64,000 nucleotides of DNA, taken from the NCBI RefSeq assembly GCF_900101755.1, contig NZ_FNAE01000004.1:124001-188000 (forward strand). Reading direction: 5' to 3'. How positions within the stretch are numbered: the stretch's first letter is position 1; each line of letters opens with the position of its first letter. Positions 62,655 through 64,000 of the stretch are shown one piece after another. The position numbers and the translations under genes are program-made. The stretch is from Ectopseudomonas alcaliphila. GTDB lineage: Bacteria > Pseudomonadota > Gammaproteobacteria > Pseudomonadales > Pseudomonadaceae. Under the pieces are notes generated by a model. That model had not been told where the DNA came from. It ran no database searches and was given only the letters and a program-made list of their open reading frames with translations.

Positions 62655-63887
62655 GGGCTTCAGCCAGGCCAACAAGCCCTGCGCGGCCACTCGCCCGCTG
62701 GCGAAGCAGGCGGTGAGCAGGTAGCCGCCGGTGGGCGCTTCCCAGTCGAGCATTTCGCCGGCGCAGAACACGCCGGGCAGGGCATTGAGCATCAGGCCTT
62801 TGTCCACTGCCTCGAAGGGTACGCCGCCGGCGCTGCTGATCGCCTCGTCCAGCGGCCGGGTGCGCAGCAGGGTGATCGGCAACGCCTTGATCCAGGGTGC
62901 CAGCGCGGTGGGTTCGGCGAAGGCTGCGGCAGGCGCCAGCTCGCGCAGCAGGGCGGCCTTGACCCCGTCGAGGCCGGCCTGGCGATGCAGGTGCTTGGCC
63001 ATCGAGTGTTTGCCGCGTGGTTTGGCCAGCGCCTGTTGCAGCTTGGCCAACGGCATCTGTGGCAGCAGGTCGAGGTGGATCAGCGCCTGGCCCTCAGCCT
63101 CGATCTGCCGGCGAATGGCAGCGGAAAAGGCGTACACCAGGCTGCCTTCGATACCGCCTGTGGTGAGTACGAACTCACCGATGCGAGGCGCCTGGTCGGG
63201 CAGGCTCAGCGCTACGTTCTTCAGCGGCGCACCGGCGAATTTCTCCCTGAGATACTCGCTCCAGCCGGCCACTTCGAAGCCGCAGTTGCTCGGTTTCAGC
63301 GCCGCCACCTCGACGCCGCGCGCTTGCAGCAGGGCCGTCCAGGCGCCATCGGAACCCAGGCGTGCCCAGCTGCCGCCGCCCAGTGCCAGCACACAGGCGT
63401 CGGCGGCCAGTGCGCGTTCGCCGTCCGCGCCGGCGATACGCAGGCTGCCGTCCGCGTTCCAGCCCAGCCAGCGGCTGCGCGTGTGGATCGCCACGCCCAG
63501 TTCGCGCAGGCGGCGCAGCCAGGCGCGCAGCAGCGGCGCGGCCTTCATGTCGCTGGGGAATACGCGGCCGGAGGTGCCGACGAAGGTGTCGATGCCCAGG
63601 CCATGAATCCAGGCGCGCAGGGCATCGGCGTCGAACTCGCGCAGCAGCGCCGCGACTTCGGCCTGGCGCTCGCCATAGCGGCCGATAAAGGCATCCTTGG
63701 GCTCGGAGTGAGTGATGTTCATGCCGCCGACGCCGGCCAGCAGGAACTTGCGCCCCACCGAGGGCATGGCATCGAACAGCTCCACACGCACGCCGCCCTG
63801 AGCCAGCACTTCGGCAGCCATCAGCCCGGCAGGGCCGCCGCCGATGATGGCGACGTGATGAGTGGTGGGCTTGGCGGCTTTGGTCAT
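62652..63887 (-). CDS. HI0933/YhiN-family FAD-dependent oxidoreductase
   Basis: The 411-residue flavoprotein has the dinucleotide-binding motif VAIIGGGPAGLMAAEVLAQGG near the N-terminus, GRKFLLAGVGGMNITHSE, LALGGGSWARLGSDGAW and a C-terminal FAD contact GVFCAGEMLDWEAPTGGYLLTACFASG. This is the HI0933-like (YhiN, NAD(P)/FAD-dependent) family of unknown substrate. Its stop codon lies in a REP element. The remaining ~110 bases to the window end hold no recognised feature. Confidence 0.92.
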   Translation of the reverse strand: MTKAAKPTTHHVAIIGGGPAGLMAAEVLAQGGVRVELFDAMPSVGRKFLLAGVGGMNITHSEPKDAFIGRYGERQAEVAALLREFDADALRAWIHGLGIDTFVGTSGRVFPSDMKAAPLLRAWLRRLRELGVAIHTRSRWLGWNADGSLRIAGADGERALAADACVLALGGGSWARLGSDGAWTALLQARGVEVAALKPSNCGFEVAGWSEYLREKFAGAPLKNVALSLPDQAPRIGEFVLTTGGIEGSLVYAFSAAIRRQIEAEGQALIHLDLLPQMPLAKLQQALAKPRGKHSMAKHLHRQAGLDGVKAALLRELAPAAAFAEPTALAPWIKALPITLLRTRPLDEAISSAGGVPFEAVDKGLMLNALPGVFCAGEMLDWEAPTGGYLLTACFASGRVAAQGLLAWLKP

Positions 63888-64000
63888 GGTGGTGAGCAGG
63901 CAGGAGAAGGGCTGCGCATTCTACCCGAGTGCTCCCTGGCCTTGTCATTTGCCCGGGGTTCGGGCAGGTTCTGGTCGAACCTTTTCGGCTGGAGTCCGTT

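Overview
This is a GC-rich gammaproteobacterial chromosome segment, almost certainly Pseudomonas. Gene content and order follow the P. aeruginosa block from sltB1/rlpA/dacC through lipB/lipA, holA/lptE/leuS, lnt/corC/ybeY/ybeZ/miaB, hemL/thiE/thiD, ladS, amn and hrpB to rhlE; that synteny is from memory, not from a search. The accessory insertions and repeats suggest a non-aeruginosa species, perhaps near P. mendocina/P. oleovorans, but the species call is inference.

Layout. 1-5.3 kb (+ then -): cell-wall genes (sltB1 3' end, rlpA, dacA) followed by lipoate synthesis (DUF493 gene, lipB, lipA). 5.4-19.4 kb (mostly -): a second lytic transglycosylase, the ribosome-rescue gene arfA with an internal hairpin, leuS-lptE-holA, and the miaB-ybeZ-ybeY-corC/lnt block. 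19.5-24.2 kb: small conserved genes and a thiD-thiE-hemL-membrane protein operon. 24.3-29.3 kb: an accessory iron/siderophore-type island (MFS transporter, FhuC/FhuB/FhuD-like ABC genes) whose fused permease gene is broken by a 10-bp tandem duplication. 29.4-34.3 kb: the LadS hybrid sensor kinase, then a TetR-acyl-CoA dehydrogenase pair whose TetR start codon lies inside a perfect 26-bp-arm inverted repeat. 34.3-35.2 kb: a type I-E CRISPR array (14 repeats, 13 spacers) with an A+T-rich leader but no cas gene anywhere in the window. 35.3-39.6 kb: alpha-carbonic anhydrase, a cobalamin riboswitch in front of a lone CbiM-like permease, a secreted protein and amn. 39.7-48.6 kb: small metabolic and regulatory genes, including a MocR/PLP-lyase divergent pair, a globin, an Lrp-type regulator with a probable divergent non-coding RNA, and fieF. 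48.7-63.9 kb: hrpB, a TlpA-like fusion, two periplasmic solute-binding proteins, a CDGSH protein, a short-chain dehydrogenase, NYN and DnaQ-like nucleases, rhlE, a PAS/REC-CheC pair and an HI0933-type flavoprotein.

Intergenic DNA is dense with REP-type palindromes that begin GTAG and end CTAC, plus at least four copies of a larger MITE-like repeat. No rRNA or tRNA gene and no transposase gene was recognised. The most notable items are the cas-less CRISPR array, the duplication-disrupted permease, the TetR palindrome, the candidate ncRNA divergent from the Lrp-type gene, and the non-stop hairpin inside arfA.
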